A stretch of 13,711 bases of DNA from Methanothrix sp. (lineage in GTDB: Archaea; Halobacteriota; Methanosarcinia; Methanotrichales; Methanotrichaceae): assembly GCA_028688175.1 (NCBI GenBank), contig JAQTYS010000047.1:1-13711 (forward strand). Direction: 5' to 3'. The position numbers and the translations under genes are program-made. A model generated the notes under the pieces. The model worked only from the letters and a program-made list of their open reading frames with translations. It was not told where the DNA came from and did not search any database. Within the stretch, counting starts at the first letter, position 1. Every line of letters starts with the position of its first letter. This document shows positions 13,622 to 13,711 of the stretch, piece by piece.

Positions 13622-13711
13622 TATCGACACCTGCATATCACTATCAGCGTAAACCCCGAAAGCCCAATGTGAACATAAGGTCTCCACTCGAAACTCCTCA
13701 TCTTCGTCCTT

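Overview
The window looks like a piece of a methanogenic archaeal chromosome, most likely Methanotrichaceae (Methanothrix/Methanosaeta) or another Methanosarcinales-type lineage. This is inferred from archaeal TATA-like boxes (CTTAAATAAG, TTTTTATATC, TAAATATA) about 25 bp before expected transcript starts, from GGTGA/GGAGGT/GTGAT ribosome-binding sites, from GTG/TTG starts, and from the mix of secreted TPR/Ig-like proteins, ferredoxin and PAS-rich signalling genes. The assignment comes from style, not from a marker gene.

Region 1 (1-5053) is an accessory island. It opens with the last codons of an IS200/IS605-type TnpB and the right end of that element. An acylphosphatase-like gene fused to a helical tail (minus strand), a large single-chain restriction-modification enzyme of the type ISP/IIG sort (plus strand), and a small ORF resembling a toxin/antitoxin remnant (minus strand) follow. 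These modules are separated by three copies (A, B, C) of a diverged dispersed repeat, all in the same orientation. The element end abuts copy A directly. The restriction-modification gene is a mosaic: its target-recognition part is conspicuously AT-rich between GC-rich halves.

Region 2 (5054-10274) is a signalling locus. A membrane-anchored 2[4Fe-4S] ferredoxin gene and a three-gene minus-strand operon lie on one side: a PAS-PAS-PAS-PP2C phosphatase (RsbU/SpoIIE type), a STAS antagonist (RsbV type) and a HATPase switch kinase (RsbW type). A plus-strand gene diverges from this operon across a shared promoter region. It encodes a metallo-beta-lactamase-fold domain fused to a histidine-kinase-like body with an eroded ATPase domain. 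Together they form a complete bacterial-style partner-switching module in what appears to be an archaeon without sigma factors, next to an unusual candidate sensor. This is the most interesting part of the window.

Region 3 (10275-12657) holds a 450-base gap without a convincing gene and then two secreted proteins on the plus strand, each with its own promoter. One is a Met/Cys-containing protein built of four 75-bp tandem repeats. The other has two duplicated Ig-like domains followed by TPRs.

Region 4 (12658-13711) holds a strong stem-loop between convergent genes and a two-domain GNAT acetyltransferase on the minus strand.
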